Below, in pieces: positions 1 to 15,000 of a stretch of DNA of 64,000 nucleotides. The notes under the pieces are model-generated. The model was not told the origin of the DNA, ran no database searches, and saw nothing but the letters and a program-made list of their open reading frames with translations. The position numbers were made by a program, and so were the translations under genes. The stretch's first letter is position 1. Each line of letters starts with the position of its first letter. Source of the DNA: Caprimulgus europaeus (Eukaryota; Chordata; Aves; Caprimulgiformes; Caprimulgidae); NCBI GenBank assembly GCA_907165065.1, contig OU015534.1, forward strand, positions 15,693,686-15,757,685, given 5' to 3'.

Positions 1-1185
1 AAGGAAGGAAAGAGATTTCTGCCACTAACTTAAAAGCGACAGTATGTTTATGCAAACGCAAGCTATTAGACCAGATAAGGAAGAGTTGAAGTAGTAAAGA
101 GTGAAGTAAAGAGTGAAGTATTCCATTGAGGAGAGCCCTGGCAATTGTTCAGATTACACAGAGAATTTTTTTATATCTATCTACCTGCCAAAAGGATAAA
201 TTAAGGTGCCTCAACGCTTATGCTTTCTCAAAAATAGCTATCCTAATAATAAAATGCTGTGAATCATGTGATCAGACATTCCTGATGAGTTATACAAGGT
301 ATAATAAACATTTTCAATCAAAATTCACAGGGGCTTTAAGGTAAATCTCATTCTCACTTATCATTTGCAAGTTTCTTACACATTCTACACTAAACAATAC
401 GAACATCGTGACCAAGACTTCACATCAATTAATGAAGAAGAACAAAAAGAAAGGTCAAAGAAATTACAAAAAGCAATAATGACAAATAATAGCTAGATCT
501 GGGTTTAAACTGACCTGTTAGATATTTGATTGCTTAGCAGTTCTAATCACCTTGATTTTCCCCTCATGCTAACCTCATTTTTCTTTGATTAAACTCATCT
601 GATTTTATATCAGAAGAACAAAAATAAAAGCAATTGCTCATTTCCTCTAAAATATTTGTTATTTTATTTCCTTAGTTCTTTTTCCCGCACAAACAGGTGC
701 AATGTGATAAACGTGAGTAAACCTTACAGTGTGTAAGGATAAGGTGCCCTCTAGAGGCTTCCAACAAACCAGACATTTCCAGAATGTATTTCTCACTCTA
801 AGTAGAATTCAGTAATATTTTAATAGCAGGCAAAAATGCCTTCATTCTGGGAAATTTTTGAATTGCTTTCTACTCTGAGCTGAAGATTCAGTGTGTTGCC
901 AGGGTGGACTGGATTTTTTTTCCTCTTCTTTAAATGAATCCAATACTGTTAAAGCACTAGCTCACAAAATCTCCATATTTGCAATGAGATACCTGCAAAT
1001 CTACCTTAATACCAGACTGGGTATGCAAATCCTTTTTCAAGTATACACACCTGTAACAAGATGTAGCTTTTTGGATTCTTGCTCAATATAAAGTACCCCT
1101 GTAAGCTCAGTACAATTGTCAGCATTCATTTTGTACAGAAATTCCCAGATTTATACACCATGTTCTCAGAAACATGAAGTACCGT

Positions 1186-1316
<131 letters not shown>

Positions 1317-1909
1317 GCATTCATAAACAAATCCATCAGAGCTCAGGAACACAAATGTAGGCTCTTCTAAGCAGACCTGACCTAAAGTCTTTGCAAGATA
1401 CAAGAAACATACTTATTTTAGCCAAGGCCAAACTATTTACTTTTACAGGCTTACAGAGACATACAGTGTATTTAAGGCAAAAACTTGCATGAACTATGCA
1501 CACAACCAGAAAGCATTAAGCTAAAAATAATATACATTCACTTTAAAACCATATTTTGGATATGAAACAAGCTCCAAGAAATACTGTAAAAGCCTTTTAG
1601 CAAGTAAGCAAGCTACAGATACATCATAATCATAATTAATCCTTTGAGCTTCCACAGTGCCTCTTATCCCATGATCTCAAAATTCCTTAGTGGCACTAAT
1701 CGATTAAAGATGAAAGCATTCTTTTGAGACAAGTTATGGATATAAAAAACATTTCACACACTGAAATCAAGCAATATCTTGTACAACAGTTGTTGCCATG
1801 CATGACATTTCCTCAAGATAGCTTAGAGAAGAAAAGAAGGATCTTGTATCCAGTTAAAATTTTAATGGTATTTAGTTGGACAAATGGTAGTTATGCTTCT
1901 CTTCATACC

Positions 1910-1911
<2 letters not shown>

Positions 1912-1938
<27 letters not shown>
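1912..1938. repeat. A27 homopolymer
   Basis: Uninterrupted run of 27 A in a TTLL7 intron (T-run on the transcribed sense strand). Confidence 0.97.
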
Positions 1939-1940
<2 letters not shown>

Positions 1941-2065
1941 CGGCTAATGGCAGCCTGAGGAAGAAAACTTCCACTAGGATCAGCTAACTAAATTCCCCCT
2001 CTTAAAATTTTTAGATTACTTCTCTATAGAGTGAAATAAAAAACTTTTATCTAAAAGTCAAATAC

Positions 2066-2152
2066 CTTAGGTCCTCGCTGCCTGGTGCATTTTCCCATTA
2101 GTTTTTCATCATCTATTTCACACTGCTCCAGAAGATCCAAAATGTCCTCCTC
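2066..2152 (-). CDS. TTLL7: TTLL7 coding exon 13 (last in window)
   Basis: 87 nt, residues 500-528, phase 0 at both ends. It begins [20 protein letters not shown] and ends KCTRQRGPK. Acceptor TTTCTAG, donor AAG|GTATTT. Human continues PLCSMPES and a Ser-rich stretch; no such exon is found in 1-2065, so the next exon is outside the window. Confidence 0.96.
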
Positions 2153-5100
2153 CTAGAAATGGGAATTTTCCTACAATTAATTCAAAGCAGGACATATCCT
2201 ACCCTTCCAAAACTTAAGCACCAAACTGGTAAGAATTTGAAATTACTTTGATTACTAATTCCTGCAATGAGACTATGAACCCCTCCACAGGAGGATATAA
2301 AAGTATTTCTTCTGACACGTGCATCTCTGCTTGCAATCAACGTGATTATTTAAAGTTAAAATCAAGTCTTAACATTTATTAAAGACAGAAGTCTGAAGAA
2401 AGTGTTGAACAAAAATTCCTGTAAAATTGCTGGATGATGCCAACTACAAAGATGGGAAATTATTTCTCAGATTTCAGATTAAATCATGTTAGCTGGTTAT
2501 TTCAAATGTAGCCTTTTTCCTATTGTTTATCTCCGACTACATAAGTAGGCAATCAGGCAGAGTTCTTGGATACCTTAAACTAATGGAGCTGGTTTTATGA
2601 TATCTCTCATTCTAGTCCATACAGGTGGATGAATAGGCTAGGGACATTACTGGAGGAAGAAGGAGGCGATTACCAGCTCAAAAGCAGTTTCTGCCAACCT
2701 CTAGTTTGGACAGGGGTAAGGCTGAGGATCAGGGAAATGGTAAAGTAGCTTAAAGCCATCTAGCCTGTGTCCACCCTGGGTCCACTGCAGTTCATCCAGA
2801 TTAAAGGATCTGGCCCACAAGCTGCACAAAGAATAATAATAAAATGATGGAAACATTATCAAATGCTATTAATTAGCCATCACATATGATTAGCATGAAA
2901 CTAATCCACAAGGTCATGAATTCTGAGATAAATGACTCCTAAAGCAAATACTTGTCCTTCAGTACCTTCATTCTTTTTAAAGGGTTGTTCATCTCCCGCT
3001 GAAGTGAAGCTGCTCTCCCAGCAAGAAATGTCTGAAAAGCTGTGGCTAACAAACTCTCGTATTTTTCAAGTAATGTCTTATCATCAGGTGGGTAAATTCG
3101 CCTAAAATAAGGGGGAGGGGGGGAAAGTTAAAGATAGAAGCTCAGACACTTATCACGCTAGAAACAAAAGTAATGCAGCTAATTCACATTCTCTTCTAAA
3201 ATGCATATGCATCCCATTTGTAATAATTAGATCATATCATAAAACATATACTCTTAACATATTTCTCTATATTTAATTTTAATCGAGTGAACACATTCAT
3301 GTTTACACCAGCAATTAGCCAGTCAAAAGAAATACCATGAGGTCAATCCAGAAATATACCAAAACTCAGTTTTGCAGTACTCGGGAATTTCAGTGGATGT
3401 GAATGGCGCATGCAGGTGTGAAAGATTCATGAAATATTAACAAAATATTGTGTGTAAGATTCAGAGATAATTTGTAGTAGCAATAAAAAGACAAAAAACA
3501 GTGAAAATCTGAACAATTGTGCCGAGTTAATGGATATGATGTAAATTAAAGACTGAATATGTACTGCACTTGAATGCTAAATCCTCCAAAATAATGAACA
3601 GGAAGAAACAGATACAATAAGAATTTTTTTTTTCTGGTACATGGATGTTCAGGGTGACTCTGATTTTCCATTACAGCAGCTATGCCATTATTCTTTAAAA
3701 TCACAGGTAAGGAGATTATGACAATATGAGAAGCAGGACTTGGTGATTTATTCATGCTCATCAAGCCACAATGGGCTTTGAAAAAAAATCACTCCAATCC
3801 ATTTGTCATGAATGCCTGAAACACAGACAAAACTAATGAAGGTGGGAGACTAATTTCTAGTGTATTGTAAGGAATAATCCATAAATTAATTCTGCCAGTA
3901 ATGTGCAAAGCATAGGTACCATTTATATAATGACTGGCATTAGATGACTTATGGTTTTGTGGACCTTTTGTGAACACATTACAAGGTTCTTTTTCCTTCT
4001 TCCTTTTCAGTTTTTTCCCCCTGGAAAAGGTAGCTTTCATGATAATGATGTTGCAATGAAAAAAGGATGGTTGCGATCCCATCAGACTCAAGGCCATTCT
4101 AGAGCAAACTGAAGATGGTTCCAGTCTGCATAAAACACATGTAGGAGCTCTAATCTAGTTGCAGTCAACACTTTTTAATAGTGTTGATTCTACTGCTGAA
4201 AAAGTGCCTTAGAACAATACTTTAAAGAAAGGATATTCAATTTAATATACATAGAAACACGCTACAGCTAAAGGTCATTTCAAAGTCATATACATCCCTT
4301 TCAGTTCCTCATGAATTCACAAAAGCTTGAAACCATGGCTTCTACTTTGACTACCCCAGGTCTCCTCCTGGAATCAGTGGGCTGCTTGTGCTTGAAGACA
4401 GACACTTGACAAAGCCAATTGCTGAACTGACATCCATAAATTAAATCAAATCCTGCTGAGGTTCATTGAGGTTTCTGTGGATTTTTATTCAGAAAGCAAT
4501 ATTAAGCCATGCAGTAATACTAGCACCCAAAATTTCCATGATTCTATGGCAATGCCTGACAGAAGCTAGTCCTGCTCTGCAGGAGAACATCACAAGTAAA
4601 AAACACTGCACAATGCTCAGATAAAATTCATCTGCATCTCCAGCCAAGATTTCTGTACTTCTCAGGCTCTGCTGATTCTTCAGCCTTTTTGCAAACATAT
4701 GGTAATAAGAAAACACAAAGCTCTTCTGCCCTTTTACATGTCCACACTCCTCATTAAATGACACTTTACTTTTTCCTAAGGAAAAAAATATTTTTGTATT
4801 TTTATTGACTTACATTAACCAAAAAGCTAAATAAAGATAACATTTGGCTCATTTTCAGTCAAGAACTGAATAAGCTACCTAAAATGTGATCAGTTAAAAA
4901 GTTAGACTTTAAAGTTATTTAAAAAAAAAAAAAAGGTATTAAAGCATCATAATGTTTCTCTTTCTTATAGTCTAAGTAGCCTGAAAATAACTGCTTCATT
5001 GTGGAGGGTTTTTTTATATACTAGTTCAGCTCCATATATGTACAGCAAGTATGTAATTAAAACTGAGGATGTTACAAAGAAAGACTTTTTGTAAGCAAAA

Positions 5101-8100
5101 GGTTAATTAATCAAAAAATGAAAGTTTCACAGAAACATGTATCTCTTTAAATGAGAACTATACTGGGAATTATAGAACATATGCTCAAAAAAGTAGAGAT
5201 GAAGAACAGTAGTAAAGGCATTCTGACTAATTCAGAATAAAAGATGTGAACTCAGACCTCCCACATCCTGGAAGAATATTATAAAGAGCAGGTAAATGCT
5301 CCTATTATCTCTTCCTAACCATACTACACTCCCTTTCACCAAATATTAATAGGCCTTGCTTTCACTTCTCACTGAAGCAAACATCAAGAAATAATAACAA
5401 TAATAATAAAAACATCATAAAACAAAGTTCTTGTTTTCTGGCCAATGCCTATTATAGCCAACAAGTTAAAGCTTTCCTTTGAACACATTTTACCGAGGAA
5501 TCTGAAGATATTTATGTTTGAGCCTACTAAGGTCCAAAATCAAAGTGCAGAAATATGAATATAGTATTTCAAATAACATTCTATTAAAAATTATGGAAGT
5601 GCCAATAAAGTTTCTGAAGTTTTGGCAAACCTCATAGATAATATTAAGGTTAGATTTTTAATAGAGGAATACTCAGATCTGATTTTTTTTAATAGGGGAA
5701 TACTCACATGCCTATACTGCCCCACTCTCCCCCAGGATATGAATCATCATATATCATTAAAGTACAGGTCCATAACGATAGTCATGGTTCTTGGTACACT
5801 GAATGTGAACTATTACGTCTTTCAAGCAAATGTCTCACACAAATCTAAAGTGGCTGATGTAATATAAATTCCTAAGTGCGTGAAAAAAATTGGAATAAAA
5901 AAAAGAACCATCTGAAAAAAACTTTACTACCTAGTGTACATGTATATATTTTCTATAAATGCCTACACATTTCTGGCAGAAAATTATCATCTACCACAAA
6001 TACTTGTTTCCATTATTCCTAAAGAATGCATTGAATACTTCCTACTAACACAGTCAAAATTAGTTACCTGTAGTTCCCCATGTGTCTATTTTCATGCTCC
6101 TCTTTGGAAATCTGTTTACGTACTTGTGCAAGTCTTTCCTTCTACAGATCAAGAAAATAAAACAATTAAAACAAAGAGCATAAGCCATGGGCAAGAAACA
6201 GCAGATTTTTTCCTTCCTACCAGTTCTTCTTTTCTCCTTTCCAGTGTGTGGCGCTGCCTCTCCCAGTCTGAGGAACCTGGCAAGAGTCTTTTCATTGAAC
6301 CTTGACCATACAGTCTTTTTTGAGCCTCAGCCTTCTGTTGAGCTAAATTTCTCCTTTTATCACTTGTCCTGAAACACAGATGATATTAAGATATGTCAGT
6401 TCAATGCAGCTGAGATGAGTATATAACCTGTATTTTCCAGTCAGTCGTGCAGTTTGTGATACAAAATTAGAACTGAAACACTCATTAAGAATTTTTTTAA
6501 AATATAACTTTTACAGCTACGATACTTTCACACTTTAAGGTGTACTGCAATGACTCTGTACTATCATTTAAAGTACAAACATGGTCATATCTATTTTCCT
6601 GAAGTGTATATTTTTTCCAACACATCCTAGCTATGAACTTTTCCTATACAGCAGTAGAGCTTTTGACTGTATGTGAAAATACCACCAAAGCAAATTTCCT
6701 ATGCGGCCACATGCCCATGACCGCGCTCATATCCCCACTTTGAGACCTGTTTGAAATTTATTTTTTTTTTAAAAAAAGGTACAAAAATTACTATTACCAC
6801 TCTTTTTTTTTGTAAGCACATAAGCAAAAACAAAAATTAAATTTGGGTTAATTTCAATAACAAAACTGACAGCAAGGGAAACAATTACATTTTGAAAATA
6901 TGAAGGTGGGGAAAAAAGGTCTTTATTTTCTCCAAGTTCCGTTCAAATTTTAAAAAATAAAATAAAAAAAAAATAAAAATCAAAGCAACAGAAAGAGAGC
7001 CGGATGAAAAAAGAGGACAAGTTTACCGTATGTTGAGAAGCTTTAATGCATTTAGCAGAACGCCTTTTTTTACATCATAGTCTATTTTTTGATCAGTTCC
7101 AAAACTTGGGGCACGATTTATCTGAAAAAAACGAGATATAGAAGACTCAGGAATGTTCAGCTTCACTGGGAGCACATCTATTGTAACAGGCTTTGGAGAA
7201 ACCATTCTTTTAAATATAGCAGAGATTACGAGAATGCATGTGGAGAAGCTCATTTCCATTTGTATTGAAAAAAAAATATCACTGCGTATCGCAGACACTG
7301 GGAGCCAGGAGACCTACCTTTAGCCACCAAGTTATGCAGGCACTTACAACAAACACCAGTCAAGTACTGGCACTGTGACTCCAGTCTGAGCTATTCTTGG
7401 TTGCTGCAACCAGAAAATGTACCCTGCAAAGTGCTGTTAAATGCATTATAACAGACTACGTGCCATGCTACAGTAGTTCAGCACAGGAAGAGTTAAATTC
7501 TGTTCTAGTTGTCAGTCTGAAAGCAACTTTGAATACTTCTCTAAAAAGTAACAACTACATAAGGAGGGAAAGAGGCGCTAATTCAAGGTCTTCTCAAGTA
7601 TCTTTAAATCCTTATTCAGATATACTTTGCAGCAACACCTAGAATTCCACGTTATTAAATCAGTATCTAGTGTGAAAACATAACATAATTAACAGTCTTA
7701 GTAACAAAAAGCTTATAAGCTAAGTACAAGACAAGAGATTAAAAATGATACCATAAATATAAAGGAACAAGGGAAATGCAACTGGGAATCAGTGAGACCA
7801 AGTCACACACTTAACAGCCAGGAGTCTGAACCAACCTCCATATAACCACTGCCAAGCTTTGGAGGCCCTGCAGAAGAATTCCAGCTATCAAAAAGCTCTG
7901 AGGAGGGATAACATTTCTAGGAACATCTACCAGGCTGGTATAAAAATTTATACATGAGTAATGGGTTCCAATGGGAGCCAGGAATCTCACCTTAATAGTG
8001 AACAAGCAGCGCTGGTTACAGAAGGGACAGATACTGAAGAGCTTCAGAAGTGAAAACTAATCCTTTGTGCCCCAGGCAAACAAGAAGTGGGATACAGTCA

Positions 8101-11100
8101 GTAGGTTCAAAGCAGAGGGCAAAAGCAGTTCATTAAGATTGTGTTTTAACACTTTAGATGCATTAGAGCATCATGGAGCCTCTACAGTTATGGGACAGAA
8201 CTATTCTGGCTGGTGAGGCACCAACTGTCCTGTCACTGAGTCCCAGCTCCCCCATCACTTATGCTTAAAGCCAAAGGGAACCTTTTGGCTTTGAGAAGCA
8301 GCTTGTGTGCTGGTTTTGCAGAGAAGGTGGCAAAGTGAGCAGTGAGATCTGATGTTGAAAGAAAAATAATGAAAATTCAGCAGAACTATTGAAGAAGTTC
8401 ATGCTTTTTCAGAAGACTTTCATCCAAATATTCAATTGACCAACCTCACAGGTAGGTGACCTGTTTGTCACCTACCACTATCACGGGCTACTTTTTTTCT
8501 GTACTGTGATAGTACAAACATTTATTGACACTCATTTTTTCAAAAGTGTGAATGTTCCACTTTCAGTGAAGTTGGTTTAGGCACTTCCTAGATTTACAAC
8601 AATTTGAAGTATAATATTGGGCATAAATTCTGCATTAATAAAAATGTTTAAATAAGTGTTACTTATATGAGCACCAGTGAAAATTAACACTATGAAAAGT
8701 GTAAAATATTTTAAATAACAGTTTCTCTCCTACAGGATGAATTTTGACAAAAATCTATATCTGGCATTTCTGAACAAATAAAACCATACTGACTGTGTTT
8801 ATCAAGCAGAAAATTAAAGTGGGGTTAGGAGAGATGTAAGATGGCATTTGAAATGCTATTATGAAGCAAAATGCTATTATCAGACATTACACAATCACTC
8901 CACACTAAGGTTTCTGTCACTTTAATGCATCACTTAAGAGGCTGAAAAGCTAGGGCATTCATAGTTAAAACTGGAGCACTGCTATATCACCTGTAGCCTC
9001 AATTTTTTAGACATATCATTAATGACTAATGTTTGAGATCTCAATCCTACTATGACCTCAATCCTGAAGAGTAACTAGAGCTGCAGTAAAAACAGTGATC
9101 CAGTTCTAGATAGCTATTGCAAACAGTGCTTAATGCAGCATGTTTCAGGTAGCAGCAGATGCATGTCCAGTACAAGTAAAATCCGAGCAATGGGGTACAC
9201 CAGAAAGTTAATACATAGAAAGAAGGTATGAATTTAAAGTTCATTAGCTATTCCATGCTAACTGTCTATGTGTATACTTGGACCATCGTATGACTATGTG
9301 CAAAGATGTTTCACTAAGGAACTTTTCCCTTTAACCCTCTTCATCTGTTCCATGCATTTTCCTTCTCACAATGGAAACTTCAAGAAGCAGTCTTGACAGC
9401 TGACCTTAACTGTCAGCTAAAAAGTTTACTTGTCTCTAAGTGTAGATGGAGCTATGGGAGGTATAATAATGGGAAATATTTTAATCCAGCATTGCTACCC
9501 AAAACTTCACAACCTGAACCCACTGCGTAAGTCTCTGATGTGCAAAATCACCCATACTCTTGACATAAATCTGCAAGAAATCCTAATTAAGTCACAAAAT
9601 AAAGAGTTTAATCCACAAATAACATTTTTAGAGCAGAAAAACCCTCTTCAATGCCAGGAAAAAAACCTAAGCATCAAATAATCTAATCTCCAGGGCATAC
9701 AGATAATATGGTCCCTGAAATGAGCACAACTAAACTGGCTGTCACAACATTTTACTGTCTCACTACACAATACCTTTTCAAGGCTCCACTCACCTGGTCT
9801 CAGAGATAACTAATGCCTTTTTCCTCAACAGTGTCTTTATATTATAGACTACCTGGGACCTCACTCAAAGCAATAAAATACCTACATGCTTGATCTAACT
9901 GCATACCTTCCACCATCAGCACCGCTCTTAAACTAACAGCTATCTGGCTGAATCTACTCACGACAGATTTTATAACACTAATTCTGGAGCTAAGGCAGTG
10001 TCATGCATTAGGTTTCTTTGGATAAACTATCTTCAAAAGTTCAGTTTTTCTCATCTATTTGTATAAAGCAATGCACAGAGAAGAAAAACTACTTAATAAA
10101 CAAACACAATATTTCTCCATATAGACTCCTGGACAAAATGCTTCTCAAGTCCAGTATTTTTACATCACAGTTTTATCTCACAAATACCTGATTTACCCAT
10201 GATGATACTTTGGCTTTTTTACTTTCTGTGACTTTTCAATAGCTATAGAACAGAATTATCCATATAAGTTTTTAATTCATCCAACTGAGATCTTCAGCTT
10301 TGGTTTCATAATTAGAATTTCACTGAACATAACACATGCAATTAATCAAACTGCTTGTAAGCACAGCAGTTGTGTAGCTCAGCGTATTTCATAATTACAT
10401 ATTTGTCAGTAGAGGACCTCATATCTGTACTGCTTAAATTAAGCAGCATAAGTTGAAGTACCTCCTGTGAAGGATCCCATCCACAGTTATATTTGCAAAG
10501 GATTCCAATTTTACAAAAATTGTGTAAGATGACACATCATTTTCTTCTTCACAGAGACAGGGGATACATTTCAGCCTGGCATTTCACCTCTGTACCAAAA
10601 CAGCCAAAGAGCATACTCTCACTTCCCACTGCTGCAGCCTATTAGTATGGAGTAGGAAAAAAAAAAAAATTTCCACTATCTGTCACACATACCTATGAAA
10701 AGACCTTTCAAATATAAAGAGAGATTACATGAATGACTTTATAAACCTAAAATCAATTGAATAAAGTATTACATGCTTTCAATAGCAGGGATGTAATCTC
10801 TGTTCAATCTGTAGGACAGCATGAACGTTTTAGAAGGGATCTTATTCTTTATTAAAGTGATTGAAATTGCCAACAGTAGAATTCAAAAAGCAAAAGAAAT
10901 TTATAGGCCATAAAAATTCTATTACACAGAATGCTGTTAGTGGCTATCATGGAGCAGATTTTTTATTAAAGACAATCATGAAGTTCATTTCAATCACTCA
11001 TTTATAAACTTGACAAATTGTGAGAGTGTCAACCTCCTTTTTCTTAGCTTAACCAGAAGGCTGATTTTCCATGGCAGTTTAAATGAATACAAATCCTAGC

Positions 11101-12029
11101 TGTCATACTTTGCCTACTTCATTGTCTCGGTACTGGGGTTCACAGAGAGTGAGGAAGCTGATCCAAATGATCCATATGAAGATCAACCTCACCAAAAATT
11201 ATTTTTCATTGGTCTTTGATCATCTTGGGAAGGAATCCTACAAGCACCAGTGCCATCACAGGGAAGGGTACAGGGAGCACACCTTCAGCAAAGGAGAGCA
11301 GGAGGGCAGAAATCCTGCAGCCAGTACATTGGTCAGTTTAAGCACCACAGAACTGCCTCATGTAGATGCAGTTTCATATTTAATCTACCCAATGTGACTG
11401 CAGGCTGCTAGACTTTTCCTGAGGAAGTTCCATGAGGAATTTCCACAGACTGATTTAGTGTAAAATCATGGTTTGCTTGGAACGGTAGTGAGATGTTCAT
11501 CCAAACAGCAACCAGAAACATCTCATCCAATAGACATGACCACCAGATAGAGGCAATTGCTAGACCAGCTCTTTGGGCAACTGCCCACAGTAACACCATA
11601 TTATATGTTAAATCAAACTGCAGTCTTTTCACTCTTTATTCACTGGAAAAGTGGGAAGAGTAGGAGCTACTGCTGAAGGCAAATATTGAGAGAGTTAAAG
11701 CTATATATGCTTAGTGGATTCACTGCTACTGTTTGAGAGCAAAGAGAACCCATGTACAAGCGTCAGAGAGAGAAAAAAGCCATCAGACAGCAGGAGAAAG
11801 AGCCATAAAAAAGGCTCTCCAAGGCAACAGAGGGAGAGGTTGTCTGGATACAAAAATCACTGAAAGGAAGTCATCTTTGTTATAAATAAGTAAAATTAAG
11901 AAGAAGGAAAGGACTGAACCAAAGAGCCTGATGAGTCATCTCATCAGTTGCTCTTCCTAATGGTAGCTGGAAATGTTTTAAATATTGCTAAACTCTTGGG
12001 TCAAGGGGCAACTGAGCCTTTACAGCTTT

Positions 12030-12071
<42 letters not shown>

Positions 12072-15000
12072 CACACACACATACACACACTCATCTGATA
12101 ACTGAAATGCTGACCCTGCTGAAGATCATGGGAGGGCAGCATTAATGGTGCTCTGTGCTCACCTAACAGATCATTAATTCCTATGAACTGCTCCTTTGTT
12201 ATCACTGCCTCACTGACTGATATAGAAGTGCTCTATGAAACACATACAGTTTTTACTGAAGAATATGAGTGAAACAGGTGCTCTGTTGCAAACCTACAAA
12301 GAAAATAACTTTTTCCTTTTCAAACTTAAAATAAGCTGCAACAGAGGTTTTAAGAAAATGTTCATTAAATCAAGGAAAAATATAATATTTTTATAGAGAT
12401 GCGTCTTCAGGTTTCATTATGTTTTTACAGACTCTTGAGAGTAGAAGAATGGGAATTTCCCACACTTAAAATTTATATTTACAAAGGTTAGAATTCCTTT
12501 GTTAAAGTTATTAGTTACTAATTTCTAGACATAATGTTAACAATTCTATGTTACACAATAATATAACTGTTGTAATATTGCTTTTCATACTATTCTTCTC
12601 ATATAATTTAAGTGAGACACTGAAGTGAGAAGCAAGTCCTTCTCAACAGAGTAACAGTGCAGGCTGCTCACTCTGACATCAGAGGTTGCTGGACTGTGAT
12701 CCAGTAAGAAATAATGTGAACTCTCAGGTTCTCTATGTATTTTAAATAAGCTGAAATTTGATTTATGACATTTTAATGTATTTTGAAGCATGTCAGAAAA
12801 CAGAACACTGAGTTCAGTTATACTAAATAAGAAATTTGCGGATCTGTATATAAGGTGAGTTTCACCCACATAAATTACAAGGGAAGTTGTGTACCCTGCA
12901 CTTGAGGTAGTTACTAAAATGTGATCTTTTTCTCCAAGGATCACAACTTTGTGATCCCAGCTGGATATAATGAGGCTGAATAAGGCTGGAGTCCATCCAA
13001 GAACTTCAACTGTACGATTTTCCTATGTACATAAAATAACTGAACTTGGAAAATTTCATCAAAAAGAGTAAAACTGGATTTTCTGGGAACAGAAGGGAGA
13101 TCTAGGTAGTTGTTCTACTCAGAAAGGATGAGGCCGCTGGGACTGCACAGATGCTTGCCAGAAACATTTGGTGCCACAAGATGGCAATCATGCATTTCCC
13201 ACAGCCCTCAGCTCAGTAGAAGGTTCCGGACGTTCAGTATCATCAAAGGAGCAGGAGAGCTCCATCACATCAGGGCAATATAAACAAAAGTCACCTCAGG
13301 AAAGCAGAGTCATTATAATGTTGCACTATTTATTTCTTATAATAGTTTTTTTAAGCGGTCTTTATAACAGAAAAGTTACATGAGCTATGGAAACATGAAA
13401 CTCAATTTACCATCCTAATCCTATTTTGGCAATTTTCCCATAACACTGGGAACATTCAGGACCTTGTGATTAGTACTTGTTACCACTGCTAGAAAGAATG
13501 ATTCACTCCCTCAAGGAGGATTTGGCAAGAGGGAAATGGTGGAAAAAGAGAAGAGTGGAAAGATGGGGAAGAAGCCATAAGCAGTTTAGGAAAAAAAAAC
13601 CACCCCCAAAAAAACCCAACCTAAAAAAAAAACCCCAACCTATAAATACATATACATATATACACACACACTGTATATATACTATGTATAGTGTATGTGT
13701 GTATATATATGCATACATATATATACACACACATTGCATATTTGATCTTTACTACACTGCATATAGTATACATACAGTGTGCATACATATACATACCATG
13801 TGTTTGTTTGGGTTTTTTTGCAAAAAAAACACGAACAAGCACAGTAAGATTTAGTGGATGAGTATAGAAACTGATTTACTAAGTTTCAAAGTTTGAAATT
13901 TCCTTTAGTTTAGTTCAATAGCTGGCAAAATCAGTTGAAAGGTACCTGGATCACCAAAAGCAGAGAAGAAAATCAGACTTCTGTATTTAAAAAAATAGTA
14001 ACCAGGTAGGCACTTCAAGTCCTGAAGTATTCTCCAGGTACCTAAAATACCAGAGCAGCATTTACTACTTTATGAGATCCCTCTCTCACAAACAAGGCAT
14101 CTGGGATAGTACAATCCTCCTCTGAGACTCATTGTCATAAATAGTGAACCAAACCCCCTAAAATCTCCCTACTGCACGTAAACATGCAAGGAGAAAGGGG
14201 AGTGTCCTTCAGAATGGATTCACTACACAGGTTGATTCACCATCTCTCGCAGAAGAGGTCTGTCACTATTTGCTGCAAGGCTGGGTGAAATGCACACACA
14301 GACCAACTTCAGTCTGTACTCAAACAATTATGTACACTTATATGCAAGCTACAGACAACCTAGAGATGGTAATCTGGAAGTGTAGAGCTCAATCAAAGGG
14401 ATAGTAGGCTTTGCTTGACAAAAAGAGAAAATGTCAACACAGTACAGACTAATTCGTGCCACGTACTGCTTTTGGCTAGCACATCCAAGCCAGCAATCAT
14501 CCCTATGTCTGCATGGCAGCAGTGAAGGAATTTACACTTTTCTAATTAAAATCATACTGAATCCTTGAGAGAAATAAGCACAACAAAACAATTGTGGACA
14601 GTATTAATATCCTGAGAACAAGGTTATAATTCAGTAAATTAATTGTGTACATTTTGCTCATCAGTAGTCAAATCATATTCATGATTTATTGCCAAGAGAC
14701 AGATTTTTAATACATTTTGCTTTTTTCCTGCAGCTGTACAGCCTCCCAACCAGTTAACATAATGATATAAGACAATCTGAAAAAAGTGAACTCCATGCAT
14801 AAGTTATTAATAGTGTAATTAAAGAGACACAGACAGACCTCAAACATTCTTGGTTGAAAATGTGTTCAAGCACTTAAGCTTAACTGTACCAGTAACATGC
14901 CAGAGGAGAAACACTTCTTTCAATCCATTCACACCAATTGTTCAACAGCATTTCATGTATACTGAATTAGTTTCTTCTGTTTATGAGAGTGTTTTTAAAA

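Noticed and set aside
4530-4560. CATGATTCTATGG resembling a CR1 tail unit
   Set aside because: The flanks lack the CR1 GGACTxGATGATC block, so a single 8-mer match is not enough.
13477-13854. 125-codon ORF on plus and two on minus
   Set aside because: Built from the TA/CA repeat tract and A-rich runs.
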